In this document: positions 16,775 to 24,604 of the stretch, one piece after another | How the letters are laid out: the number at the start of each line of letters is the position of its first letter | How positions within the stretch are numbered: position 1 is the first letter of the stretch | Assembly: GCF_009696445.1 (NCBI RefSeq) | Contig: NZ_VULZ01000002.1 | Coordinates: 186,001 to 250,000, forward strand | Reading direction: 5' to 3' | Length of the DNA: 64,000 nucleotides | Source of the DNA: Porcincola intestinalis | GTDB lineage: Bacteria > Bacillota > Clostridia > Lachnospirales > Lachnospiraceae | Position numbers and translations under genes: made by a program | Notes under the pieces: model-generated | Databases searched by the model: none | The model's input: only the letters and a program-made list of their open reading frames with translations | What the model was told of the DNA's origin: nothing

Positions 16775-17134
16775 TCAATAATACCCGGGGTAAGGGAATT
16801 CAGAATCCACGTCTTCATCCCGGATCTGTTCGTCAATCATTGCTGTCTTCGTAATATCAGTATTCAAAAGGATTTTAAAAAGTTCACAGCGTATAAGCTT
16901 CAGCAAAGCTCTTACCAGCCTGTTGTTGTCGATCAGCTCTGCCGAGACGTTTACCTCGAACCCGCCAATCATGATCTTATAGAAATTGTATCTGCACTTT
17001 CCACAGGTAAAATAACCATCAGCCATATTGACTTCACTGATCTTCCTGCCGCATTTGGGACAGTAAACCGCTTTCAGCCATGGGGCTCTGTCAACGTTAT
17101 TGTCATTGTATGGTTTCTTTCCTCTGGGTGTCAT
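16775..17134 (-). CDS. Zinc-ribbon hypothetical protein
   Basis: A 119-residue protein with two CxxC knuckles near the start ('YCPKCGRKI' and 'FTCGKCRYNF', residues about 24-51), spaced like a zinc ribbon. The rest is a helical part ('LVRALLKLIRCELFKILL') and an acidic tail. The family is not known to me; similar ICE proteins follow replication genes. Its ATG directly follows the stop codon of the 52-codon gene upstream, and the GGAGG ribosome site lies inside that gene, so translation is coupled. Confidence 0.55.
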   Translation of the reverse strand: MTPRGKKPYNDNNVDRAPWLKAVYCPKCGRKISEVNMADGYFTCGKCRYNFYKIMIGGFEVNVSAELIDNNRLVRALLKLIRCELFKILLNTDITKTAMIDEQIRDEDVDSEFPYPGYY

Positions 17135-17293
17135 CTATTTGCGATCCTCCATATGAATTATTACGCTCTCATACGGATAAGGGAAATAAAAACCGCTTAG
17201 GAGCTGCTGTCCGCCGTTCCGAAGCACCAAAGCCATGCTGCGGACAAGATGTATAAGCCTCCATATCCCGCTTTGAAAAGATATGCTTTCCAT
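17135..17293 (-). CDS. Small coupled protein (52 aa)
   Basis: Reads MESISFQSGIWRLIHLV..., a short amphipathic protein ending 'YPYESVIIHMEDRK'. It is not recognised. Support comes from context: its TAG is immediately followed by the ATG of the zinc-ribbon gene and its last codons hold that gene's ribosome site. Its own ribosome site (CCAGG) is weak. It may act as a leader for the zinc-ribbon gene rather than as a protein. Confidence 0.4.
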   Translation of the reverse strand: MESISFQSGIWRLIHLVRSMALVLRNGGQQLLSGFYFPYPYESVIIHMEDRK

Positions 17294-17348
17294 TTGCCTG
17301 GTAATTGCTTAAGCTGACCGTAAGCGGGCATCCAGGCAACACCATGTA

Positions 17349-17609
17349 TCAGATTCCATAAGATGTCGTCTCTGCAATTCTGATTGTTCTCGGTTTGTCC
17401 GCCTCACGGCGGATCAGGCCTGCATTCTCCAGATCCCGCAGATAAGACAGCGCCGTTGATGTGGATACCCGCATCTCATCTGCAATCTCCCGGACAGTCG
17501 GGGAGTAACCCGTCTCTCCGATGAACCTCACCAGAAAACGGTATGTCTCCAGTTTCTTTCCGACACTTCTGTGATGCGTCGTATACCATCTCCCGTCTTT
17601 CCCGTACAT
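17349..17609 (-). CDS. LexA-like winged helix-turn-helix protein without protease
   Basis: An 86-residue protein with the LexA DNA-binding fold: 'ETYRFLVRFIGETGYSPTVR', 'EIADEMRVSTSTALSYLRDL', 'ENAGLIRREADKPRTIRI'. The S24 peptidase part is absent, so it cannot self-cleave. It may bind SOS-type operators or a private site and is next to a Y-family polymerase gene block. GAGGAGG lies six bases before the ATG at 17609; two earlier codons in frame overlap that site and are poor starts. Confidence 0.75.
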   Translation of the reverse strand: MYGKDGRWYTTHHRSVGKKLETYRFLVRFIGETGYSPTVREIADEMRVSTSTALSYLRDLENAGLIRREADKPRTIRIAETTSYGI

Positions 17610-17620
17610 AATCATCCTCC

Positions 17621-17866
17621 TCATGAAGCTTTTCTTTCAAGGAACCACCTGCCGGCGGAGTCATCCTCAAAATACAGATGTGTTTCTTTCCCCTGCACGA
17701 TGCAGGTGTACATGATCCCGCATCCTCCGGCTTTCCGACTGGCACATCTTTGAACATTTTTCACCCGTTCAATCTGGTACCGGCGGCCATCTTCCCACAT
17801 GAAAGATACCGGCACTACGGTTCCTTCCGCCGTATACCTGACCAGAACCTCCACATATACCTTCAC
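17621..17866 (-). CDS. DUF6504-like small protein
   Basis: An 81-residue mostly beta protein. The pattern 'VPVSFMWEDGRRYQIERVKN', then 'GIMYTCIVQGKETHLYFEDD' and 'GRWFLERK' follows that of DUF6504, a small family met beside ImuB/Y-family polymerases in mutagenesis operons. I make this link from pattern only. The start is GTG at 17866 with GGAGG eight bases before. It is 11 bases upstream of the LexA-like gene and downstream of the polymerase, so it probably belongs to the same damage-response block. Confidence 0.5.
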   Translation of the reverse strand: MKVYVEVLVRYTAEGTVVPVSFMWEDGRRYQIERVKNVQRCASRKAGGCGIMYTCIVQGKETHLYFEDDSAGRWFLERKAS

Positions 17867-17902
17867 TTACATCGCCTCCTGTCTCGATCCGGATGCAGCC
17901 TG

Positions 17903-18130
17903 TCATATCGCCTCAAGAGGTCCAGCTGCACTTAGCGCTGATCCTTTAATGAATTCCCGTACCTTCTTGATGCTGCGGCTTCTCATGTCATATACCTCGC
18001 CTGCCTGCGGGATCAGGACATAGGATACCTCCCCACACTTTTCACATTCCATCAGGCCTCCGGTCTCTTCCAGGTACAGTTTCCTGTTCATATGATTACA
18101 ATACGGACATTTCCTGTCATAAGTCTTCAT
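17903..18130 (-). CDS. Zinc-ribbon small protein (75 aa)
   Basis: Begins 'MKTYDRKCPYCNHMNRKLYL' with a second knuckle 'MECEKCGEV', giving CxxC-x(19)-CxxC for one zinc ion. The rest is a basic helix ('RSRSIKKVREFIKG'). GGAGG is six bases before the ATG at 18130. It stands just after the polymerase gene and shares its direction. A DNA- or RNA-binding or protein-bridging part is likely; no family is certain. Confidence 0.5.
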   Translation of the reverse strand: MKTYDRKCPYCNHMNRKLYLEETGGLMECEKCGEVSYVLIPQAGEVYDMRSRSIKKVREFIKGSALSAAGPLEAI

Positions 18131-18233
18131 GATCATCCTCCGCTGATATTCATCACAAGTTTATTGTTCTACATCGCGCTGTGGAAATAGCCGGCCGGAT
18201 GTATCGTATGATCCTTCTTCGCGTCCAGCTTCA

Positions 18234-19421
18234 TCAGAGCCTTGTCCTCATAGACAAATGCCCGCTGCACTGCGTAGTATCCGAACCGTCTGCGGATCTC
18301 ATCCACAGCCCTGTCCATTCGTTTTTTTTATCTCTTTGCTGCTCATTCGTAAACAGATCCAGCTGCACCGGCATCTGACCGGACACAAGATCTGTTCCTC
18401 TGATTCCCAGGCTGCGGATCGGTGCCTCCCACCGGTAGTTGGCCCGGAACAGTTCCCATGCAGCCTTTGTAATCTCATCCGTCACATTCGTAGGCCGTGG
18501 AAGTTTCTTCTGCCTGGAAAACCAGACCAGCCCGTTTGTCCGAACCGAGATTTCGACTGTCCTGCACAGGAACCCGTTCTCCCTAAGCCTTGCACTGACG
18601 CTTTCCGCCAGTGCCTGCTGGATGATCCTGACATCCAGATCGGTAGTCAGATCCCGGGGCGTTGTACAGCTGTTGCCAACGGATTTTACCGGTGCCTCAT
18701 ATCCTTCCTTACAGACCGGATCATCATTCCAGCCGTTCGCATAGGAATACAGCACATATCCGACCTTTCCGAAATGGGAATGCAATATCTCCGGATCGCT
18801 TTCCGCAATATCCCCGATGGTAAAGATCCCCAGCTTCCCCAGTTTTCTCTGTGTTGCGCGGCCAACATAGAACAGGTCTCCTGCTGGCAGCGGGCAGATC
18901 AGTTTCCTGAAGTTCTCCTGCGTAAAAACAGTGATCGCATCAGGCTTCTTATAGTCGGATCCCAGTTTGGCAAAAATCTTGTTCCATGACACCCCTATGC
19001 TGACGGTAATACCCAGTTCCTTTTTGATCCGGCTGCTGATCTCTTCTGTGATCTTCAGACCTTCACCTTTGATGGAAGTGCTCTCTGTTACATCCAGCCA
19101 GCACTCATCCAGGCCAAATGGTTCCTGTTGATCAGTAAATGAAGAATAGATCTCCCTGGCGTACCTGGAAAACCGGATATACTGGTCATAGTGCGGTGAT
19201 ATGAAGACAATCTGCGGACACACCTGTCTGGCCTGCCACAACGCCATGCCTGTTTTAACTCCCATGCGCTTGGCGATGTAATTTGCCGTCAGTACAATGC
19301 CGTGTCTGGCTTCAGGATCTCCGCCTACAGCCATGGGAACATTTCTGGTTTCAGGATGGTGGAGCATCTCTACGCTGGCATAAAAGCAGTTACAGTCTGA
19401 ATGAAGAATTGTACGCCCCAT
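18234..19421 (-). CDS. ICE-borne Y-family DNA polymerase (frame disturbed near the end)
   Basis: A translesion polymerase of the DinB/UmuC type. Catalytic residues are in 'HSDCNCFYASVE' (start) and 'GLDECWLDV' (about residue 100); helix-hairpin-helix 'GKLGIFTIGDIAES', little-finger domain, and a beta-clamp motif QLDLF near residue 358 are all present. At 18322-18329 an A8 run (coding strand) throws the frame. With A9 the protein would read on as 'RMDRAVDEIRRRFGYYAVQR...' to a stop at 18169, the normal ending of this family. The polymerase core is intact either way. It is divergent from the LexA-like repressor and is probably induced by DNA damage. Confidence 0.85.
   Translation of the reverse strand: MGRTILHSDCNCFYASVEMLHHPETRNVPMAVGGDPEARHGIVLTANYIAKRMGVKTGMALWQARQVCPQIVFISPHYDQYIRFSRYAREIYSSFTDQQEPFGLDECWLDVTESTSIKGEGLKITEEISSRIKKELGITVSIGVSWNKIFAKLGSDYKKPDAITVFTQENFRKLICPLPAGDLFYVGRATQRKLGKLGIFTIGDIAESDPEILHSHFGKVGYVLYSYANGWNDDPVCKEGYEAPVKSVGNSCTTPRDLTTDLDVRIIQQALAESVSARLRENGFLCRTVEISVRTNGLVWFSRQKKLPRPTNVTDEITKAAWELFRANYRWEAPIRSLGIRGTDLVSGQMPVQLDLFTNEQQRDKKNEWTGLWMRSADGSDTTQCSGHLSMRTRL
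18322..18329 (-). other. A8 run causing frameshift in the polymerase gene
   Basis: Eight T on the plus strand. One base more would restore about 50 conserved C-terminal codons (18169-18321) in frame. It may be a sequencing or assembly error, a true mutation, or polymerase slippage giving two protein forms. Confidence 0.7.
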
Positions 19422-19472
19422 GTCATCTCTCCCCTTCCTGTTTTCCCTTCGGTATCCGCTTGTTGTATGGCG

Positions 19473-19519
19473 AGTATAAAACTATTATTCTGAGATTTCA
19501 AGAGATTTATAAGTCTCTT
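19473..19519 (-). promoter_or_regulatory. Polymerase promoter with adjoining palindromic operator
   Basis: On the minus strand TTGAAA (19496-19501), 17 bases, TATACT (19473-19478) is a good promoter for the polymerase gene. Touching its -35 is the near-perfect palindrome AAGAGATTTATAAGTCTCTT (19500-19519). It lies between the polymerase and the LexA-like repressor genes, so it is the best candidate operator for that repressor. It does not match the classic Gram-positive LexA box. Confidence 0.6.
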
Positions 19520-19555
19520 TTTCTCTTTCATTTAGATTTTTGCCCATAAAAACTG

Positions 19556-19585
19556 TTGACATGGATACTGGTCATATGGTAGATT
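19556..19585 (+). promoter_or_regulatory. Candidate promoter of the LexA-like repressor
   Basis: TTGACA at 19556-19561 is a perfect -35; 18 bases on, TAGATT (19580-19585) is a fair -10. It stands about 75 bases before the ATG. CATATG and flanking half-palindromes within the spacer could be a second repressor site. Confidence 0.5.
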
Positions 19586-19656
19586 CACACTGCGGGGCAC
19601 TCTGCCTTCCGTCGAGGTCACACTGAGAATTCACAGGGGATAGGAGATCTATAAAT

Positions 19657-20358
19657 ATGCTCTCATTTGGCGAGACTCTTGCAATTGCAAGAAAAGCGAA
19701 GAACTTCAAGCAGAAGGATGTATCCACCCTTCTGATGAAAAAATATGGAATGGATGTGAAAGCCGGCTCCATCAGCCACTGGGAGAAGGGAGACTCTATG
19801 CCAAACGCCTGGCAATTCCTGAGGCTCTGTGAGGTATACCAGATTCAGAATATCAACGAAACCTTCGGTGTATTCGATCAGGCCAATCCCCTCTCTCATC
19901 TGAATAGTGCCGGAATGAAAAAGATCTACGACTATGCCGATCTTCTGCTGCAGAATGACCTCTATAAGCGGTCACCGGCAGAGATCCTGCCCTTCCGCAG
20001 GCAGCTCCCTCGGTTCTATCTGGCAGCTTCAGCCGGTACCGGACAATATCTGGATTCGGATGCCTATGAAATGATTGATGTGGGAAATGAAGTGTCAAGC
20101 CATGCCGATTTCGGCATCACCCTCGCCGGCGACAGTATGGAGCCTCTGTATGTGAATGGACAGACTGTCTGGGTTCACCGGCAGGAAACGCTGAGCAGCG
20201 GTGAGATCGGAATCTTCTATTACGATGGCAACGCCTACTGTAAGAAATATATGGACAACGAAGATGGGATCCAGCTGATCTCCCTGAACAAAAAATATGA
20301 TCCGATTGAAATCGACGAAAGCAAAGGCTTCAAGATTTTCGGTAAAGTCGTCGGATAA
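19657..20358 (+). CDS. LexA-like self-cleaving repressor (XRE + S24)
   Basis: A 233-residue two-domain repressor. Residues 5-70 form an XRE helix-turn-helix ('KQKDVSTLLMKKYGMDVKAG', 'SISHWEKGD'). Residues 120-233 are an S24 peptidase: cleavage site Ala126-Gly127 in 'ASAGTG', nucleophile Ser160 in 'AGDSMEP', and general base Lys197 in 'YCKKY', with the usual 37-residue distance. Such repressors cut themselves when RecA filaments form, as lambda CI or LexA do. It faces the polymerase gene, so DNA damage should release both polymerase and perhaps ICE functions. AGGAG precedes the ATG. Confidence 0.9.
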   Translation: MLSFGETLAIARKAKNFKQKDVSTLLMKKYGMDVKAGSISHWEKGDSMPNAWQFLRLCEVYQIQNINETFGVFDQANPLSHLNSAGMKKIYDYADLLLQNDLYKRSPAEILPFRRQLPRFYLAASAGTGQYLDSDAYEMIDVGNEVSSHADFGITLAGDSMEPLYVNGQTVWVHRQETLSSGEIGIFYYDGNAYCKKYMDNEDGIQLISLNKKYDPIEIDESKGFKIFGKVVG

Positions 20359-20372
20359 CGTCAGCACACAAA

Positions 20373-20415
20373 GAGGGCACGAAGAATCCACCCATACGGA
20401 TTCCCGTGCCCCTCT
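20373..20415. terminator. Bidirectional terminator between repressor and small gene
   Basis: GAGGGCACG...AATCC pairs with GGATT...CGTGCCCCTC around an eight-base loop, with a small internal mismatch. It stands between converging genes ending at 20358 and 20449. T-rich bases follow on the plus side. Confidence 0.55.
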
Positions 20416-20448
20416 TCATTGCATTTCTTTTGCTGATCAGCCAGAAGT

Positions 20449-20700
20449 TCAATACCGACCGTCCTCATAGTCATCGATATCACGATAATATTCTGCAGAC
20501 TTCCGTTCATCAGCCCAGGATGGTTCTCTGAACCGCTTCCCCGGTTTGCACAACCCGCAGCCGCATCCTATATGGCCCTTGCTGTACTTTCCGTCCACCT
20601 GAAACCAGTCCTCGCCTATAAGCCGCCTTGACAGGCCTTTCTTATGAACGATCGCCAGATGCCTGCGATATCGTCTGTATGCTCTGCCTCTTGTTTCCAT
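20449..20700 (-). CDS. Small basic hypothetical ICE protein (83 aa)
   Basis: Starts 'METRGRAYRRYRRHLAIVHK', very basic, then 'YSKGHIGCGCGLCKPGKRFR' with three close cysteines, then a charged end. This style of basic N-terminus plus Cys-rich centre recurs in small clostridial ICE proteins of unknown role and suggests RNA or DNA binding. AGAGGTG precedes the ATG at 20700, which I prefer to an earlier ATG (20745) lacking a ribosome site. Confidence 0.5.
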   Translation of the reverse strand: METRGRAYRRYRRHLAIVHKKGLSRRLIGEDWFQVDGKYSKGHIGCGCGLCKPGKRFREPSWADERKSAEYYRDIDDYEDGRY

Positions 20701-20845
20701 AATGACCACCTCTGATATAAGATTTACTGACGCTGCAGCGATCATCAGAGGATAAATACCGCTACAGCATCAGCATGTGGTCATAAGTGGAAACATATGT
20801 CCAATCCATTTTACTCGTCATCAGGACCTCCTTACTTGTCCCGGT

Positions 20846-21061
20846 TTACTCGCCGGCGTCTTCATACTGAAATATCTCTTCTACCGGCTTGCCAAAATAT
20901 GAAGCAACTTCATATACAAGCCTGTAACAGGGATTCTGGTTGTCTCCCCGTTCCAGCTTTCCGAGTGTCTCCCTGGCAATCCCGATCTGAGCTGCCAGTT
21001 CCTTCTGGTTGATATGAGCTGCTTCTCTGCACTCACGCAGACTGTTTTTCAGAATAACCAT
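20846..21061 (-). CDS. XRE-family regulator (71 aa)
   Basis: A single-domain helix-turn-helix protein: 'NSLRECREAAHINQKELAAQ', 'IGIARETLGKLERGDNQNPC', 'YRLVYEVASYFGKPVEEIF'. Small Cro/CI-like regulators of this size often control neighbouring mobile-element genes or antitoxin modules. GGAGGGG stands eight bases before the ATG at 21061. It lies 114 bases after the WYL gene start-to-end gap and no toxin gene is nearby, so a switch role in the ICE is most likely. Confidence 0.85.
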   Translation of the reverse strand: MVILKNSLRECREAAHINQKELAAQIGIARETLGKLERGDNQNPCYRLVYEVASYFGKPVEEIFQYEDAGE

Positions 21062-21175
21062 AATGAACCCCTCCATCATGCATCATATACTTCCACCGCA
21101 GGGGTCTCCCTGACGATTATCATAATGGCATAACGGAATGCCCAAATCTGGGTAATTCGGGATTTTTGTGCAGAA

Positions 21176-22174
21176 TCACGGATCCTGGCTATCTTCGTAA
21201 AGGTTCATTATTTTCCTTAAGTATTCCCTGTATTCCTCCTGTACCTCCTCTGGCCCGTCAATGCGGATTCCCGCTCCGATGCCAGTGATCCATCCAAAAA
21301 ACTGAGGACTGACAGTCACTAACACAGTCACCCTGAATGTATGGTTATCTCTCGGGAACATCATGATATCCTTGCCAAAGCGGTCAAGAATCACGCCGGC
21401 TATATTCTCTTCACAGCAGAGCGTAACCTTTGTGTCCGTTCCTCCGTACATCCCAAAAGTCTTCTTGGCAAACGCAGCGAGATCAAAATCCCGGAACTGT
21501 TCACGGCCATTTCGCTTGTCATGAGTGAGACTGATGTCCTCCATCTTGTCTACGCGATAGTGTTTGATCTGCTTTGTTTCCTCATCAAATCCGACAAGAT
21601 AATAGTTCTCGTCATCCCAGGTAAGGCTCCAGGGAGATACATGGTAAAGCTGCCCGCCATGCTTCTGCTGCAGCTCCTTCTTCATAGTCCATTCCAGATA
21701 GTGGAACGTCACCTGTCGGTTTTCGCGGATCGCCTCATGGATCGCATCGACATTCTGATAAATCGCGTCATTACCCGTTTTCGGCCGGTTAATAATATAC
21801 ACCTGACGCTGCAGCTGCTTGCTGTTCTCCCTGCTGGTCAGTCTTCCAAGCTTCCTGATGAGTTCCCTGGACTTTTCTTCCGTTATAAATTTAGATGACT
21901 GCACTGCATCAACCAGAAGCTTTAATTCAGCCAGTTCAAAATCCCGCTCATCAACATAGTATCCCGGAGTGCTGCCGCGCAGCTGTCCGATCTTCAGGCC
22001 ATACTCCCGAAGCCTGGTAATGTCGCGATAAACAGTCTTCCTGCTACAGACGATCTCATAATCTTTCTCCAGAGTCGTACAGATCATATCTGCTGTCATC
22101 GTATGATCACGGTCTGTCCGATCCAGGAGAAGGTCCATCAGATGTAAGATTGTGAGCTTTTCATTTTCCGCCAT
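21176..22174 (-). CDS. WYL-domain transcriptional regulator
   Basis: A 332-residue regulator. N-terminal winged helix ('MTADMICTTLEKDYEIVCSR', 'KTVYRDITRLREYGLKIG'), then a linker, then a WYL domain (about 145-235: 'AIRENRQVTFHYLEW', 'YHVSPWSLTWDDENYYLVGF', 'HYRVDKMEDI'), then a WCX-like end. WYL proteins sense nucleic-acid fragments or small ligands and often repress defence or mobile genes. It follows the flavodoxin gene by 50 bases on the same strand. Ribosome site is weak (GGAAC). Confidence 0.88.
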   Translation of the reverse strand: MAENEKLTILHLMDLLLDRTDRDHTMTADMICTTLEKDYEIVCSRKTVYRDITRLREYGLKIGQLRGSTPGYYVDERDFELAELKLLVDAVQSSKFITEEKSRELIRKLGRLTSRENSKQLQRQVYIINRPKTGNDAIYQNVDAIHEAIRENRQVTFHYLEWTMKKELQQKHGGQLYHVSPWSLTWDDENYYLVGFDEETKQIKHYRVDKMEDISLTHDKRNGREQFRDFDLAAFAKKTFGMYGGTDTKVTLCCEENIAGVILDRFGKDIMMFPRDNHTFRVTVLVTVSPQFFGWITGIGAGIRIDGPEEVQEEYREYLRKIMNLYEDSQDP

Positions 22175-22224
22175 GTCTGTGTTCCATTCTCAGCATATAA
22201 ATGCCTGTTCACCAGCAACCTCAA

Positions 22225-22713
22225 TCAGGGAAGCTGCAGATTATTTACCCATTCCTTCAGCATCTTGTCTGAAAAAACGGGATTGCTCATCAGTATACCG
22301 CCTCGGACCTTCCCCTTACCGTTTAACGTTTCCATCAGATCCGTCGTTGCTTTCATTACATCTGTCCCACCGGATGTTGCAAAGAATACGATAATCTTTC
22401 CGGAAAAATCATATGCCTCAATAAATGTCTTGATAATAGTCGGTGCTGTATACCACCAAATTGGGAATCCAATAAAGACTGTATCATAGGCTTCAACATT
22501 AGCATCGTGATCTGCAATAGCCGGCCTTGATGCAGAATCCTTCATCTCTACAGAGCTTCTGGATCCACTGTCCTGCCAATTCAGATCTGCAGTAGTATAC
22601 GGGATCTCAGGTCTAATCTCATACAGATCAGCTCCTGTCAAGCCAGCCAGTTTCTGTGCTGCTTTCTTTGTCGTCCCTGTCGGTGAAAAATATACCACCA
22701 GGTTCTTTCCCAT
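22225..22713 (-). CDS. Flavodoxin
   Basis: A 162-residue flavodoxin-like protein (Flavodoxin_4 style). FMN phosphate loop 'VYFSPTGTTKKAA', 'DTVFIGFPIWWYTAPTIIKT', 'IIVFFATSGGTDVM' are all present. It should carry electrons in the cytoplasm or reduce quinone-like compounds. I start it at the ATG at 22713; an ATG 18 bases upstream lacks a ribosome site. The 52-residue gene before it ends 14 bases upstream, so both are likely co-transcribed. Confidence 0.85.
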   Translation of the reverse strand: MGKNLVVYFSPTGTTKKAAQKLAGLTGADLYEIRPEIPYTTADLNWQDSGSRSSVEMKDSASRPAIADHDANVEAYDTVFIGFPIWWYTAPTIIKTFIEAYDFSGKIIVFFATSGGTDVMKATTDLMETLNGKGKVRGGILMSNPVFSDKMLKEWVNNLQLP

Positions 22714-22727
22714 AGTCTCACATCCTT

Positions 22728-22886
22728 TCATTCATTACGAGATTTTCCCTTTCGGTCTTCATCCTTCAAAATGTTCCTGTCATATTTCTTTTTATCACGA
22801 AACACTGTTGGCCGCGGCATCGGATCGCGGTCGCGTGTCTGATTAAGGATATCCAGTTTTGTTTTCTTGATATCGCTTTTTTTCAC
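22728..22886 (-). CDS. Small charged protein (52 aa) upstream of flavodoxin
   Basis: Read from a GTG with GGAGTGATCTT before it: starts 'MKKSDIKKTKLDILNQTRDR', contains 'DPMPRPTVFRDKKKYDR' and ends 'KSRNE'. The conserved-looking PxPRP-x-F-RDKKKYxR centre and clean ribosome site support a real gene. It is not recognised. Highly basic, so nucleic-acid binding is possible. Confidence 0.55.
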   Translation of the reverse strand: MKKSDIKKTKLDILNQTRDRDPMPRPTVFRDKKKYDRNILKDEDRKGKSRNE

Positions 22887-22936
22887 AAGATCACTCCTCA
22901 TAAAAAATGCACAGGTGAAATATCACGGTTATAGCC

Positions 22937-24604
22937 TCACGCGTTCAACAGCTTTATTTCTTTTTGTATCGCTTTTATCCGTTCCTGCACTCTTCCGTAT
23001 TTTGTGAAGACTGACACAATCTCATCATCGTTCTCAAAACGCGGACGTGCAGCATATTTTTCATCAAGAATAAAAAACCTTTCGATACCCGGAAACCGCA
23101 CAGTAACGCGGTTAATATCCTGGGAAACGACAGTTCCAGTCCCGTACTTTCCAGAAGTGACCTGTACACCAATCAGAGAGATATCAACATAATCGCTGAT
23201 ACTCTGCTCCAGTTCTGAGAGCTCCTGCTCTAAGTTCTGGATCCGGGCTTCTCTTTCTGCCTCTGCTTTTGCTGCCTGTTCAGGAGTAAGTTCATTCTTA
23301 ACCGTCTTCCTGATTGTTTTTCCGGTCACTGGTGCAACAAGCCCGCGGTAATATCCATACGTATTACAGCAATATATCAAGTCGAAGGCCAATAGATGCA
23401 GGCTTTCATCACGATAGCATTTGTCTGTCAGCTTATCGAAGTGCTTCTCCAGTAAAGTCGGATGTTCCTTCAGCGCTCCAACTATCTCATCGCAGAGTCT
23501 GTAGTAGTTTTCCAGGCTGAAACTTCCGCCTGCACCAATAGCAAAACCAAAGTCCGTATACTTTGCCATGGCATGTGCTTCACTGCTTTTGAAAACATAA
23601 TTGAAATCTGGATCATTCATAGCCAGAAAAATGGATATAGAATGCCGGTCATGTTTATAAGACCAGTTCCCGGGAAAATGCCTTTGGCGCAGAAGTTCAT
23701 ACTCTTCGATAAAGGTATCCATCTGGTTCTGCAGTTTATTCACATCTCTGGTCTTTGCAAAGAGTACTTCGTTGAACAGCTTTTCAACGGTTTCCGGTTC
23801 CTTCTCCCATAGCTTAACCACACCGGTACTCGGATGCATGCGACTGTTGTCCATGAACCATCCGAGACCTTTCCGGGCAGCAGAAAACCTCTCCCCAAAT
23901 GATGGGAAGCTTTCCGCTGGCTTGAACCATTCATCTCTCCAGGTCTTAATGGCTTCCCACTTAAAGAGCTCGTAATGCTCCGTTCCGTAAAGCAGATCAA
24001 TTCTTGTTTCTCCGACAAGAATACCGTTTGCCGTAAACAACGACATCTGTGTGTCATCCGAGATCAGTGCCTTTCCGCCAGATAACTTATACTCCGTAAT
24101 TCCGTCAGCTCCATAGGTTCCAAAGATTTCATTTTCGGATGAAAACTCGACCGCATATCCGAGTGCATCACCGATCGCTCCGCCGATCATACTTCCCCTG
24201 ATCTGATCCAATTTCACCTCAGTTTCTTTCATCTTCTTCAGTGCATATTGGATTTCTTCATTATCCTCTTCCCGGTAGAAATCAGAGAAGTTCCGGGAAA
24301 ACTCTTTGAAATTATACTGATCCGGAGTACGATCCAGTACAGCAAAATCAATCCGACGGAAGAAATCCTTCGCTTTCATCCCGTCGTAATCGAACTCTTT
24401 TAATGCCTTATAGAACAAGTCCGATACCACCTTCGCATCATTACCAAATGCGCCGCACCCGAAGGCACCAAGTACCAGAACTTGGTATTCCAAATGCGCA
24501 GCCACTTTCAGCATTCCAGTAATCCTAGAATAAAGCATATTCCGGCATTTGTCCGAAATCAACCGGACTTGCAACGATCGCATGGAAAACATCGTAGCAG
24601 CCAT
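22937..24604 (-). CDS. Chimera: PARG remnant + ADP-ribosylglycohydrolase N-half + unknown domain
   Basis: A 555-codon frame made of parts. Residues 20-110 match the end of the TIGR02452/microbial PARG macrodomain ('VLVLGAFGCGAFGNDAKVV', 'FAVLDRTPDQYNF'). Residues 130-200 match the start of ADP-ribosylglycohydrolases ('RGSMIGGAIGDALGYAVEF', 'ISDDTQMSLFTANGI'). The usual second half of that enzyme with its last metal-binding DxD is missing; an unknown domain (about 210-420), a coiled coil (about 440-475) and a small beta-barrel ('GKYGTGTVVSQDINRVTVRF') follow. The PARG 5' part is cut off by the TnpV junction near 24575; residues 1-14 are not true coding. It is probably broken, or starts internally at the ARH part. 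Confidence 0.7.
   Translation of the reverse strand: MAATMFSMRSLQVRLISDKCRNMLYSRITGMLKVAAHLEYQVLVLGAFGCGAFGNDAKVVSDLFYKALKEFDYDGMKAKDFFRRIDFAVLDRTPDQYNFKEFSRNFSDFYREEDNEEIQYALKKMKETEVKLDQIRGSMIGGAIGDALGYAVEFSSENEIFGTYGADGITEYKLSGGKALISDDTQMSLFTANGILVGETRIDLLYGTEHYELFKWEAIKTWRDEWFKPAESFPSFGERFSAARKGLGWFMDNSRMHPSTGVVKLWEKEPETVEKLFNEVLFAKTRDVNKLQNQMDTFIEEYELLRQRHFPGNWSYKHDRHSISIFLAMNDPDFNYVFKSSEAHAMAKYTDFGFAIGAGGSFSLENYYRLCDEIVGALKEHPTLLEKHFDKLTDKCYRDESLHLLAFDLIYCCNTYGYYRGLVAPVTGKTIRKTVKNELTPEQAAKAEAEREARIQNLEQELSELEQSISDYVDISLIGVQVTSGKYGTGTVVSQDINRVTVRFPGIERFFILDEKYAARPRFENDDEIVSVFTKYGRVQERIKAIQKEIKLLNA

Noticed and set aside
19562-19585. Canonical Gram-positive LexA box in the repressor promoter
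   Set aside because: No CGAAC-N4-GTTCG-like sequence is present; the palindrome at 19500-19519 is the better candidate.
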